64,000 nucleotides of DNA from DAIMFL01 sp964372215 (GTDB lineage Bacteria > Pseudomonadota > Alphaproteobacteria > Dongiales > Dongiaceae), in NCBI GenBank assembly GCA_964372215.1, contig CAYJQC010000012.1:79684-143683 (forward strand). The letters run 5' to 3'. A program made the translations under genes and the position numbers. This document shows positions 37,438 to 45,563 of this stretch, in pieces (position 1 is the first letter of the stretch; every line of letters starts with the position of its first letter). Below the pieces are notes generated by a model that saw only the letters and a program-made list of their open reading frames with translations, searched no databases and was not told the DNA's origin.

Positions 37438-38346
37438 ATGACGGCGGACCCCGCGCGCCAGCCGCTGGTTCGGCTGGATCGGATCTCAAAGCATTTTGGC
37501 GAGGGCGCGGCCCGGGTCGACGCGCTGCGCGAGGTGAGCATCGCCGTCCAACCCGGCGAGGTCGTCGGGCTCCTCGGTCCCAGCGGCTCCGGAAAGAGCA
37601 CGCTGCTCAACGTGGTCGGCTGCATCGTCGAGCCGAGCGCCGGCCGAATGCTGCTCGACGGCGAGCCGGTCTACGACGGCCGCTGGCTGCGCCGCGACCT
37701 CCGGCGGCTGCGCCTGGAGAAGATCGGCTTCATCTTCCAGTTCCACAATCTTCTGCCGTTCCTCACCAGCCTGGAGAACGTCGCCGTCGTCCTCGACATC
37801 GCCGGCGTCGAGCCGTCCGAGAGTCGCCGTCGCGCCGGCGCGCTCCTCGACTATCTCCAGGTCGGCAACCGGAGCGGAGCGCTCCCCGCCAGCCTGTCGG
37901 GCGGCGAGGCGCAGCGGGTCGCCATCGCGCGGGCCCTCGCCAACCGGCCGCGAATCATCCTGGCCGACGAACCGACGGCCGCACTCGACTCGCACCGGGC
38001 CGGCATCGTGATGGATCTGCTGCGCAAGGTCGCGCTCGAGCAACAGGCGGCCATTCTGGTGGTCACCCACGACGAAAAGGTGTTCGACCGCTTCGATCGG
38101 ATCTTCATGCTGCGCGACGGGCGCCTCGACGGCGGCGAGGCCGGACCCGCGGGCTCCTCCGGACGGCCATCGGGCGGCGCTTCCGCGAGTCCGGACCGCG
38201 TCGGGAACGGCGACCCGGATGACGCGGCCGAAGCGCCCGACATGGCGGCTGGGGCCGACAAGTCCGCGCGCCTCAGCCAGGCGGCACGACAGATCCTCGC
38301 CGAGGCCCGCGGTCTCGCCGCCCAAGCGACCCAATCCGCCCCCTGA
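37438..38346 (+). CDS. ABC transporter ATP-binding protein, DevA/LolD type, with long tail
   Basis: 302 residues. Walker A GPSGSGKST at 47-55, Q-loop GFIFQFHNLLPFLT, signature LSGGEAQRVAIARAL, Walker B IILADEPTAALD and switch His in VVTHDEK; the ATPase looks active. The domain ends near residue 230; the last ~70 residues are a Gly/Ala/Ser-rich tail with a helical end (LSQAARQILAEARGLAAQA), which DevA/LolD proteins normally lack. It completes the adaptor-permease-ATPase set. No outer-membrane channel gene is seen here, so the pump would borrow one. Confidence 0.93.
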   Translation: MTADPARQPLVRLDRISKHFGEGAARVDALREVSIAVQPGEVVGLLGPSGSGKSTLLNVVGCIVEPSAGRMLLDGEPVYDGRWLRRDLRRLRLEKIGFIFQFHNLLPFLTSLENVAVVLDIAGVEPSESRRRAGALLDYLQVGNRSGALPASLSGGEAQRVAIARALANRPRIILADEPTAALDSHRAGIVMDLLRKVALEQQAAILVVTHDEKVFDRFDRIFMLRDGRLDGGEAGPAGSSGRPSGGASASPDRVGNGDPDDAAEAPDMAAGADKSARLSQAARQILAEARGLAAQATQSAP

Positions 38347-38394
38347 ACCGCGCGCCCGTTCCCACCCTTGGACTGGAGAGCCACGCTGTCCGCA

Positions 38395-38754
38395 ATGCCA
38401 CGTTCCGGCCGGACCACGATCGCCGCGGCGGTGCTCGCCATCGGCTTTGCTCTCGGCCGGCTGGTGGCGGCGGCGCCGGCCGGCGACTCGCCCGCGGCGG
38501 CCATTGCCGACGGTCAGCCCTGGATCATGCAGACGGCCGACGGCGCGGAGCTTCAACTGACGCTCCACGGCGACGGCACCGGCCGCATCGAAGGCGGGCC
38601 GGTTTCGCTGGCGCCGAAGTGGCGGGCGACGCCGGACGGCCTATGCTTGAAGCCCGGACTGCTCGTCAGCGAGCGCTGCCTGGTTCTGCAGCGCGAGGCG
38701 GATGGCTACGTTGCTCGCCGCGACGGCGAGATAGTATTCCGGCTGACACGCTGA
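38395..38754 (+). CDS. Small exported protein, unknown
   Basis: 119 residues from ATG 38395 (TTG 38368 upstream is possible). A signal peptide TTIAAAVLAIGFALGRLVAAAPA is visible, then a short beta-rich domain: QTADGAELQLTLHGDGTGRI and two cysteines (GLCLKPGLLVSERCLV) that may pair in the periplasm. No family recognised. It follows the ABC ATPase by 48 bases on the same strand, so it may belong to the efflux cassette. The spacer after it has a 9-base GCGCCGGGT unit repeated about three times. Confidence 0.6.
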   Translation: MPRSGRTTIAAAVLAIGFALGRLVAAAPAGDSPAAAIADGQPWIMQTADGAELQLTLHGDGTGRIEGGPVSLAPKWRATPDGLCLKPGLLVSERCLVLQREADGYVARRDGEIVFRLTR

Positions 38755-38906
38755 AGCCTGGGGCCGACGCGCCGGGTGCGCCGGGTGCGCCGGGTGCGGC
38801 ATTCCCGCGGTGAAGGGACGCAGTACCCGGCCGCCGGCCGCCGGCGCGGGTCCGAGAAGTCCAGGAGATCGTCCGACAGGAGTGCGCGCGGGCCGCGCGC
38901 CGGAGG

Positions 38907-40139
38907 TCAGCGCGAGCGCTTGGCCAGCCCCAGGCGCTCGCGCCGGCCGCGCGCCAGCCATTGGTCGACCAGCCGGTTGACGTTCTCCTCGCCGTCCATC
39001 AGGCCGGGAATCACCACCTCCGAGGGCAGCCGCTGCTGCGGCAGATCCCTGAGCGCGGTCGCCATCTTGTGGGGATCGCGCTCGCCGGTCTCGGGCAGCA
39101 TGCGGGCCAGGCCGAGATCGGTCACCCGCGCCGCGCGGATGAACTGCTCCATGCGCGGACGGGTGCGCGGCACGATCAGGCCGCGCTTGTCGAACGACAG
39201 GATCTCGCAGAACGTGTTGTAGCCGCCCATCGCGACGACGCCGAGGGCGCGCGCCATCAGCGCCTCCATCTGGGCATCGAAGGTGATCGCCTCGACCTTG
39301 TCGAGCCGGGCCGCGCGGGCCAGGAACTCGGCCTGGCGCTCCGACTGCATGAACGGCCCGAGCACCAGCAGCGCCGGATGGGGCAGCGCGGAATCGTGCT
39401 CATAGGCCTTCAGCACCCAGTCGATCACGGCCTCGCCGTCGCCGCCGCCGCCGGTGGTGACCAGGATGAACGGCTCGCTGATCTTCTGCAGCGCCGTGGC
39501 CGGCGCCTGCTGCGGCAGCTTGCGGCGGAGATAGCCGGTATAGGTCATCTTCTTGCGCACCGAGCGCGGCAGCGCGATGCCGGCCAGCGGATCGCACACC
39601 TGGGGCAGGCCGTAGACCCAGATGTCGTCGTACAGCTCGCTGAGCGCCGGCACCACGTTCTTGCGCTCCCACTCCGGCGCCAGCAGATGGGGCTCGTCCA
39701 TCACGTCGCGCAGGCCGAGCACCAGCGGCACGCCGCGGTCCTTCAGCATGATCAGCGTGTCATGGACCTCGCCGCGCAGGCCGAGCGGCTCCTTGTCGAC
39801 GATGAAGATGTCGGGATCGAAGATGTCGGCGGTGTGGTGGATGATCGAGGCCCGCATCGCCAGGGTTTGCTCGGTGTCGATCAGCAGGCTGAGCGAGGTG
39901 TAGTCGCCGTTCCTGAGCTTGATCACCCCGGGCACGCGCACGAAATCGACGCGCGCGCGGAAGTCGAAGCTGCCGATGATCGGCGAGCCCGTGAGAATCA
40001 GCACCGACAGGTTCTTGTTGTGCTCGACCAGCGCATGGGCGATCGCCCGGCAGCGGCGCAGATGGCCAAGGCCGAACGTATCGTGACTGTAGATGAGAAC
40101 GCGCCCGCCCGTCCGGATGTTGCTCCGGGTCTCCTTCAT
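38907..40139 (-). CDS. Glycosyltransferase, MurG-like (COG4671 type)
   Basis: 410 residues. GT-B: HDTFGLGHLRRCRAIAHAL near the N-terminus, VYGLPQVCDPLAGI, TYTGYLRRKLP, VTTGGGGDGEAVIDWVLKAYE, and donor motif GVVAMGGYNTFCEILSFDKRGLIVPRTRPRMEQFIRA. Same family as the gene at 29776. It is the last minus-strand gene before the divergent gap with the ABC exporter; the efflux cassette lies downstream. Substrates unknown; the context is envelope glycan. Confidence 0.88.
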   Translation of the reverse strand: MKETRSNIRTGGRVLIYSHDTFGLGHLRRCRAIAHALVEHNKNLSVLILTGSPIIGSFDFRARVDFVRVPGVIKLRNGDYTSLSLLIDTEQTLAMRASIIHHTADIFDPDIFIVDKEPLGLRGEVHDTLIMLKDRGVPLVLGLRDVMDEPHLLAPEWERKNVVPALSELYDDIWVYGLPQVCDPLAGIALPRSVRKKMTYTGYLRRKLPQQAPATALQKISEPFILVTTGGGGDGEAVIDWVLKAYEHDSALPHPALLVLGPFMQSERQAEFLARAARLDKVEAITFDAQMEALMARALGVVAMGGYNTFCEILSFDKRGLIVPRTRPRMEQFIRAARVTDLGLARMLPETGERDPHKMATALRDLPQQRLPSEVVIPGLMDGEENVNRLVDQWLARGRRERLGLAKRSR

Positions 40140-40494
40140 GGCGGCTTCGTCCCTGCCCGGTTACGGATGCTCCCCGGACGCGACTATGGCACAGGGCGCA
40201 AAGTCCGGAAAAGCGAAGATTTGACCGACGCTTGCGGGGCGTCGGTCAACGCGGGCCCGGGCGTGGCCGGGCGCCGGGGCCCGGCCTTTACGGATTGGAC
40301 CGTAACCCGGACCGTCGGGCGACTCCCCACGCAATCCGCGGTGTCGTCCGCCCGGCCGCCCTACTTCATGGGCGAACAGGGCCGGCGCGCCGGCCGGCAA
40401 ACTCCGCTAAGATTCGGCCGACTCGGCGGCCGACGGCATGTTCCGTGCGACCGCCGGCGGGGCCGAACGCTGCGCGGGCCGGGGTCGGGGGCGT
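40140..40494. other. Divergent gap between glycosyltransferase and ABC exporter
   Basis: 355 bases. Contains the 29-base dyad at 40221-40249 and a 14-base palindrome of alternating G/C at 40381-40394. An in-frame ATG at 40438 could extend the exporter by 19 residues, but the leader is implausible protein. No promoter pair stands out. Confidence 0.5.
40221..40249. repeat. 11-bp perfect inverted repeat
   Basis: TTGACCGACGC (40221-40231) and GCGTCGGTCAA (40239-40249) around 7 bases, 82 bases upstream of the glycosyltransferase ATG and between two divergent genes. As DNA it could be an operator for either; as RNA on the minus strand it would be a stable hairpin without a T run. Confidence 0.6.
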
Positions 40495-43221
40495 ATGGAA
40501 CGCAATCTGTTCAAGTACATCGTTCGGCATAGCCGCCGGGAACAGGTGCTGATTCTCCTGGTCGTGCTGCTGTCGCAGCCGTTCTATTTCCTCTCCCTGG
40601 ACTTGCCGAAAACCATCGTCAACAAGGCGATCCAGGGCGGCGGATTCGACAGCCCGGGCTCGACCGCGGCGTTCCTGTCGATCGGGATCCCGCTGCCGGA
40701 ATTCCTCGGCTGGCTCGACAGTGACGGCATCCTCACCCTGTTCAACGGGTTCGAGCTCGAGCGTATCCCCTACCTGGTCGCGCTGTCGCTCTTGTTCCTG
40801 CTGCTGGTCGTGATCAATGGCGGCTTCAAGCTGCAGATCAACACCTGGAAGGGGCGCATGGGCGAGCGCATGCTGCGCCGCCTGCGCTTCGAGCTGTTCG
40901 ATCTGTCGCTGCGCTTTCCCCCGGCCCATCTGCGCAAGGTCAAGCAGGCCGAGATCGCCACCATGGTGAAGGACGAGGTGGAACCCCTGGGCGGGTTCAT
41001 CGGCGACGCCTTCGTCCAGCCGGCGTTTCTCGGCGGCCAGGCGCTCACGGCGCTGTTCTTCATCCTGTGGCAGAGCGTCTATCTCGGGTTGGTCACGGTC
41101 GGCATCCTGATCGTGCAGGCGGTGGTGATCCCGCGGCTTCGGGTGAGGGTGCTGATGCTCGGAAAGGAGCGCCAGATCACCGCGCGCCAGCTCGCCGGGC
41201 GCATCGCCGAGACCATCGACGGCATGGCCGAGATCCACGCCCACGACACCTCGAACTACGAGCGCGCGGACATCGCGACCCGGCTCGGCGAGATCTTCCG
41301 CATCCGCTTCGAGCTGTACCAGCGCAAGTTCGCGATCAAGTTCCTGAACAACCTGCTCGCCCAGATGACGCCGTTCCTGTTCTACCTGATCGGCGGCTAT
41401 CTCGCGATCACCGGCCGGCTCGACATCGGCGGCCTGGTGGCGGTGATCGCCGCCTACAAGGACCTGCCGGGGCCGGTGAAGGAGCTGATCGACTGGGACC
41501 AGCAGCGCCAGGACGTGCAGATCAAGTACGACCAGGTAATCGATCAGTTCAGCCCCGACAATCTGCAGCCGCAGCATCTGCAGGCGGCGATCCAGACGGT
41601 CGAGCCGCTGCACGGCAGCATCGTCATCACCAACGTGACCGTGCTCGAGGAGGGCGACGGCAAGCTGCTCGACGGCGTGAACCTGCGGGTCGACATAGCG
41701 GATCATGTCGCGCTCATCGGCCCGCCCGGCGGCGGCAAGGATCAGCTCGCGCTGGTCCTGGCGCGGCTGCTGGAGCCGACCAGCGGCCACATCACCATCG
41801 CCGGACAGGACCTGTCCGGGCTGCCCGAGGCGGTGAGCGGACGGCGCATGGGCTATGTCGGCCAGGACTCGTACCTGTTTCCAGTCAGCCTGCGCGACAA
41901 CCTGCTCTACGGCCTGAAGCACGTGCCGTTGCGCGACCCCGATTACAGCGACGACGAGCGCCGCCGGCGCGCGGCCGCGGTGGTCGAGGCGCGTCGTGCC
42001 GGCAATCTCGATTTGGATTCGGCGGCCGATTGGATCGACTATCGCGCCGCCGGCGCGATCGGGCCCGAGGACATCGACGAGCGGCTGATCGACATCCTGC
42101 CGCGGGTCGCGCTCGACGAGGACGTCTACCAGTTCGGCCTGCGCGGGACGATCAACCCGGAGCGCCGGCCGCATCTCGCCAACGCCATGCTCGAGGCGCG
42201 CCAGGCGCTGCGCGGCCGGCTCGGCGATCCGGCGCTGGCGCCGCTGGTCGAACCGTTCGATCGCGACCGCTACAACAAGAACATGTCGCTGGCCGAGAAC
42301 CTGCTGTTCGGTACCCCGGTCGGCAGCGCCTTCGCGGCGGAGAACCTGGTCGCGAACGACTATCTGCACGAGGTGCTGGAACGCCAGGGGCTGGTCCCCG
42401 ACCTGTTCGGGATCGGCCGCGAGATCGCCGAGACCATGGTCGAGCTGTTCGCCGACCTGCCGCCCGGGCACGAGTTCTTCGAGCAGTTCAGCTTCATCGC
42501 CGCCGACGAGCTGCCGGACTATCGCGCGCTGCTGGCGCGCGTCGGCAAGGCCGGCGCCGACGCGGCGAACCGCGAGGATCGCACCCGCCTGACCGCCCTC
42601 GCCTTCCCCTATGTCGAGGCGCGCCATCGCCTGGGCGCGATTGGCCCGGCGGTCGAGACCAAGGTGCTGGCGGCGCGCCACGAATTCGAAGCCGGCCTGC
42701 CGCCGGCGCTCGCCGGCGCGGTCGAGTTCTATGACGAGGGCCGCTACAACGCCACCGCCTCGCTGCAGGACAACATCCTGTTCGGCCGCCTGGTCTACGG
42801 CCAGGCGCAGGCCGCGGCCAAGCTGGGCCAGGCGATCGGCGAGGTGCTCGACTCCCTCGACCTGCGCCGCACGGTGCTCGAGGTCGGGCTCGATTTCCAG
42901 GTCGGCATCGCCGGCAAGCGCCTGACCGCCGGTCAGCGCCAGAAGGTCGGTCTCGGGCGTGCCCTGGTGAAGCGCCCGGATCTGATGATCGTCAACGAGG
43001 CGACGGCGGTGCTCGACGCCGCGGCACAGGCCGCGGTCCTCGCCGCGGTGCTCGACATCCGCCGGGGACAGGGCGTGATCTGGGTTCTGGGCCGGGCCGA
43101 CGCGGCCCGCAAGTTCGACCGTGTGGTGGTCGTGCAAGATGGTAAAATCATCGAGCAGGGCAAGGTCGGCGATCTCGACCGGCCCGGCACCGCGTTCAGC
43201 GCGCTGGCTGGCGCGGACTAA
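40495..43221 (+). CDS. ABC exporter-like protein with degenerate ATPase and large insertion
   Basis: 908 residues from ATG 40495. The first ~340 residues form an ABC-exporter membrane domain, with helices at about 15-35, 90-110, 175-225 and 290-315 and an extended first outer loop. The ATPase has GPPGGGKDQ at 409-417 (Ser/Thr after K415 replaced by Asp), signature LTAGQ at 810-814, Walker B LMIVNE with N834 in place of Asp but E835 kept, and G866 where the switch His belongs. Between the Q-loop (YVGQDSYLF) and the signature lie ~340 residues instead of ~60; the extra part holds two copies of RYN-x4-SL-x2-N-x-LFG (at 592 and 750). cNMP-binding and methyltransferase genes follow. Substrate unknown. 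Confidence 0.85.
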   Translation: MERNLFKYIVRHSRREQVLILLVVLLSQPFYFLSLDLPKTIVNKAIQGGGFDSPGSTAAFLSIGIPLPEFLGWLDSDGILTLFNGFELERIPYLVALSLLFLLLVVINGGFKLQINTWKGRMGERMLRRLRFELFDLSLRFPPAHLRKVKQAEIATMVKDEVEPLGGFIGDAFVQPAFLGGQALTALFFILWQSVYLGLVTVGILIVQAVVIPRLRVRVLMLGKERQITARQLAGRIAETIDGMAEIHAHDTSNYERADIATRLGEIFRIRFELYQRKFAIKFLNNLLAQMTPFLFYLIGGYLAITGRLDIGGLVAVIAAYKDLPGPVKELIDWDQQRQDVQIKYDQVIDQFSPDNLQPQHLQAAIQTVEPLHGSIVITNVTVLEEGDGKLLDGVNLRVDIADHVALIGPPGGGKDQLALVLARLLEPTSGHITIAGQDLSGLPEAVSGRRMGYVGQDSYLFPVSLRDNLLYGLKHVPLRDPDYSDDERRRRAAAVVEARRAGNLDLDSAADWIDYRAAGAIGPEDIDERLIDILPRVALDEDVYQFGLRGTINPERRPHLANAMLEARQALRGRLGDPALAPLVEPFDRDRYNKNMSLAENLLFGTPVGSAFAAENLVANDYLHEVLERQGLVPDLFGIGREIAETMVELFADLPPGHEFFEQFSFIAADELPDYRALLARVGKAGADAANREDRTRLTALAFPYVEARHRLGAIGPAVETKVLAARHEFEAGLPPALAGAVEFYDEGRYNATASLQDNILFGRLVYGQAQAAAKLGQAIGEVLDSLDLRRTVLEVGLDFQVGIAGKRLTAGQRQKVGLGRALVKRPDLMIVNEATAVLDAAAQAAVLAAVLDIRRGQGVIWVLGRADAARKFDRVVVVQDGKIIEQGKVGDLDRPGTAFSALAGAD

Positions 43222-43283
43222 CGCGATCCTAGGGTCGCAACAGGCATGACAGACGCCAGATCGAGGGCTGGGAGACGCGACCG

Positions 43284-43739
43284 GTGAGCCTGCAAGAGGA
43301 AGTCGAGCTGCTGCGCCGCATTCCGCTGTTCGCCAAGGTGGAGCCGCCCAAGCTCAAGCTGCTCGCCTTCGCCAGCGAACGGGTGACCTTCGAGGCGGGG
43401 CAGGAACTGTTCCACCAGGGCGACGTGCCGGACGCCGCCTATATCGTCATCGACGGCAGCGCCGAGGTGATCCTGGAAACCCCGAACGGGCGGGTGACGG
43501 TGGCCGAGATCGGGCGCAACGAGCTGGTCGGCGACATGGGCGTCATCTGCGACATGCCGCGCACCGCCACCGTGCGGGCGAAGTCCCAGCTGGTGACGCT
43601 CAAGGTCAGCAAGGATCTGCTGCTGCGGATGATCACCGAGTTTCCGGCGATGGCGATCGAGATCATGCGCGTGATGGCGCATCGCCTGGAGCATACCAAC
43701 GCCCAGCTGCGCGCGGCCGTCGCCCAGCCCCGCACCTGA
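43284..43739 (+). CDS. Stand-alone cyclic-nucleotide-binding domain protein
   Basis: 151 residues from GTG 43284. A Crp-like cNMP-binding fold: LLRRIPLFAKVEPPKLKLLAFASERVTF, QELFHQGDVPDAAYIVIDGSAEV, and the phosphate-binding cassette region VGDMGVICDMPRTATVRA, with the Arg present and Asp where Glu is usual. There is no helix-turn-helix, so it is not a transcription factor; it probably acts by protein contact. 62 bases after the ABC exporter, same strand, so it may report cAMP/cGMP to that transporter. Confidence 0.87.
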   Translation: MSLQEEVELLRRIPLFAKVEPPKLKLLAFASERVTFEAGQELFHQGDVPDAAYIVIDGSAEVILETPNGRVTVAEIGRNELVGDMGVICDMPRTATVRAKSQLVTLKVSKDLLLRMITEFPAMAIEIMRVMAHRLEHTNAQLRAAVAQPRT

Positions 43740-43791
43740 TGGCCCCGAAGCAGGCCCGCCGCAAGCCGCGACTCCTGGACCCGCGGCGGCC

Positions 43792-44286
43792 ATGAGTCGC
43801 CTCGACGCCATGATCCTGCGGCTCGAGGCGCAGCGCGCCGTGCTCAACGACGCCGCCCGCCGGGTCGCCGGCCTGAGCGGGCCGGTGCTCGAGTTCGGCC
43901 TCGGCAACGGCCGCACCTACGATCATCTGCGGTCGATCTTTCCGGGACGGCCGATCTTCGTGTTCGACCGCGAGATCGCCGCCCACCCCGACTGCGTGCC
44001 GCCGCCCGAGTTCCAGATCCTCGGCGATTTCCGCGAAACCCTGTCGGCGGCAGGCGCTCGGATCGGCCGGCCCGCCGCCTTCATTCATGCCGATATCGGC
44101 ACCGCCGACGCGGCGGCCAGCGCCCGGCTCGCCAGTCGGATCCTGCCCGACTTGCTGGCGTTGCTGGCGCCCGGCGGGCTGCTCGCCGGCGACCAGCCGA
44201 TGGATCATCCGGCGCTGGAGCCCCTGGCCCTGCCGGCCGGGGTGGGGCCCGGCCGCTACCGGTATCTCCGCCGCCGGCCGGCCTGA
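43792..44286 (+). CDS. Class I SAM-dependent methyltransferase-like protein
   Basis: 164 residues. SAM-binding motif I VLEFGLGNGRTYDHL at about 31-45, followed by acidic loop FVFDREIA, and FIHADIGTADAAAS (motif II/III region), ending with LLALLAPGGLLAGDQ. It is short and lacks a C-terminal substrate domain. In line with the ABC exporter and the cNMP protein (52-base gap). Acceptor unknown. Confidence 0.8.
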   Translation: MSRLDAMILRLEAQRAVLNDAARRVAGLSGPVLEFGLGNGRTYDHLRSIFPGRPIFVFDREIAAHPDCVPPPEFQILGDFRETLSAAGARIGRPAAFIHADIGTADAAASARLASRILPDLLALLAPGGLLAGDQPMDHPALEPLALPAGVGPGRYRYLRRRPA

Positions 44287-44360
44287 AAGCCGGCGGCGTT
44301 CCGCCGAAACCCGCCGGGTCGGGCGGTTGCGGGGCCAGGTAAATCAGGACTCCTATACGA

Positions 44361-44390
44361 TTGCTCCAGGCGCCGGGCCGCTTCTATGCT
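44361..44390 (+). promoter_or_regulatory. Candidate sigma-70 promoter
   Basis: TTGCTC (44361-44366), 18 bases, TATGCT (44385-44390), followed by an AT-rich stretch. It lies about 90 bases before the small ORF at 44484. Sequence only. Confidence 0.45.
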
Positions 44391-44483
44391 TCCGGCCGCT
44401 CGCCAAATTTAATGTGGGGTCCTAAGTTGTTTCCAGTCCGCGCGGCTCGGGCCGCAGCGCCAACTGGAAAGGAACAACGGGCC

Positions 44484-44741
44484 ATGTTCATCGCCAGCGC
44501 CGACTGCCCCAATGTCATCCCGTTCACCCGCCGCTCCCCGGCCGACGATGCTCCGGACCCGGTCGGCGAGAAGCTGCGCGTCGCCGCCGGCCAGCCTGAG
44601 CCGGCGATCGAGGCCGCGACGTCGCCCAACGACGCCGACAGCTCGGGTGGGCCGGTCGCCGGGGCCATCAATGCGGCCCGCGCGCCCGCCGAGATGCTGA
44701 GCGAACTCTACCTGATGCAGATCCTGCGCTCGATCCGCTGA
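44484..44741 (+). CDS. Small protein, unknown
   Basis: 85 residues. ATG 44484 has a strong ribosome site (GGAAAGGAAC, 9-18 bases upstream) and a plausible promoter at 44361. The middle is Pro/Ala/Asp-rich and likely disordered; the C-terminus is a short helix, MLSELYLMQILRSIR. No signal peptide or cysteine pair (one Cys at 9). I do not recognise it. Converges with the exonuclease gene (27 bases between stops). Confidence 0.6.
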   Translation: MFIASADCPNVIPFTRRSPADDAPDPVGEKLRVAAGQPEPAIEAATSPNDADSSGGPVAGAINAARAPAEMLSELYLMQILRSIR

Positions 44742-44768
44742 GACCGCAGGATCGGACGGCCGCCCTGC

Positions 44769-45563
44769 TCAGGCGAGCGTGACCAGCACCGGCGCATGGT
44801 CGGACGGGGAGTCCCAGCCGCGCACCTCGCGCAGCACCTGGACGGCGGCCAGGCTGCCGGACAGCGGCGGGGTCACCCAGACATGGTCGAGCCGGCGGCC
44901 GCGGTCGGAGGCGGCCCAGTCGCGGTTGCGGTAGCTCCACCAGCTGTATAGCCGTTCCTCAGGCGGAACGAACCGCCGCGCCGCGTCGATCCAGCCCAGC
45001 GTCGCCTGCAGTTTGCCGAGCTTTTCCACCTCGACCGGGGTGTGGCTGACCACCCCGAGCAGCTGCTTGTGCGACCACACGTCGGTCTCGAGCGGCGCGA
45101 TGTTCAGGTCGCCGACCAGCACCAGCTTCCGGCCCTTGCTGCGTTCGGCCCGGAACCACTCGGTTATTTCGTCTACGAAACGAAGCTTGTGGGCGAACTT
45201 GTCGTTCTGTTCCGGGTCCGGAACGTCGCCGCCGGCCGGGATGTAGAAGTCGTGCAGCTCGATCCCGCCCGGCAGCACGGCGCTGGCGTGGCGGCAGTCC
45301 TGGCGCTCGCACCAGCCCAGAGTCTCCGGCTTTTTCAGGGGCTTGCGCGACAGGATGGCGACGCCGTTATAGCCCTTCATGCCGTGGATCAGCATGTGGC
45401 GATAGCCCAGCTCGGCGAACGGCTCGCGCGGGAAGTCCTCGTCCTGGACCTTGGTTTCCTGCAGGCACAGCACGTCGGGCGCCTGCTCCGCCACCAGGCG
45501 GCGCACCAGATCCAGGCGCAGCCGCACGGAGTTGACGTTCCAGGTGGCGATCTTCAGCGCCAT
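44769..45563 (-). CDS. xth: Exodeoxyribonuclease III
   Basis: 264 residues, the usual length. AP endonuclease/3'-exonuclease of base-excision repair. Seen: IATWNVNSVRLRL, CLQETKVQD (metal Glu), YNGVAILSR, GDLNIAPLETDVW (catalytic Asp/Asn), RLDHVW and the C-terminal SDHAPVLVTL with the catalytic Asp-His. ATG 45563. In related genomes it often follows ftsK and lolA; here a hydrolase and a hydroxylase gene stand between. Confidence 0.95.
   Translation of the reverse strand: MALKIATWNVNSVRLRLDLVRRLVAEQAPDVLCLQETKVQDEDFPREPFAELGYRHMLIHGMKGYNGVAILSRKPLKKPETLGWCERQDCRHASAVLPGGIELHDFYIPAGGDVPDPEQNDKFAHKLRFVDEITEWFRAERSKGRKLVLVGDLNIAPLETDVWSHKQLLGVVSHTPVEVEKLGKLQATLGWIDAARRFVPPEERLYSWWSYRNRDWAASDRGRRLDHVWVTPPLSGSLAAVQVLREVRGWDSPSDHAPVLVTLA

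Noticed and set aside
38764..38798. Tandem GCGCCGGGT repeats after the small exported protein gene
   Set aside because: Only about three copies of a GC-rich 9-mer; too short and simple to call a meaningful array.
40366..43137. A 923-codon frame antisense to the ABC exporter
   Set aside because: Composition (His/Arg/Asp/Gln runs) is that of reverse reading of a GC-rich gene; the plus strand carries the real motifs.
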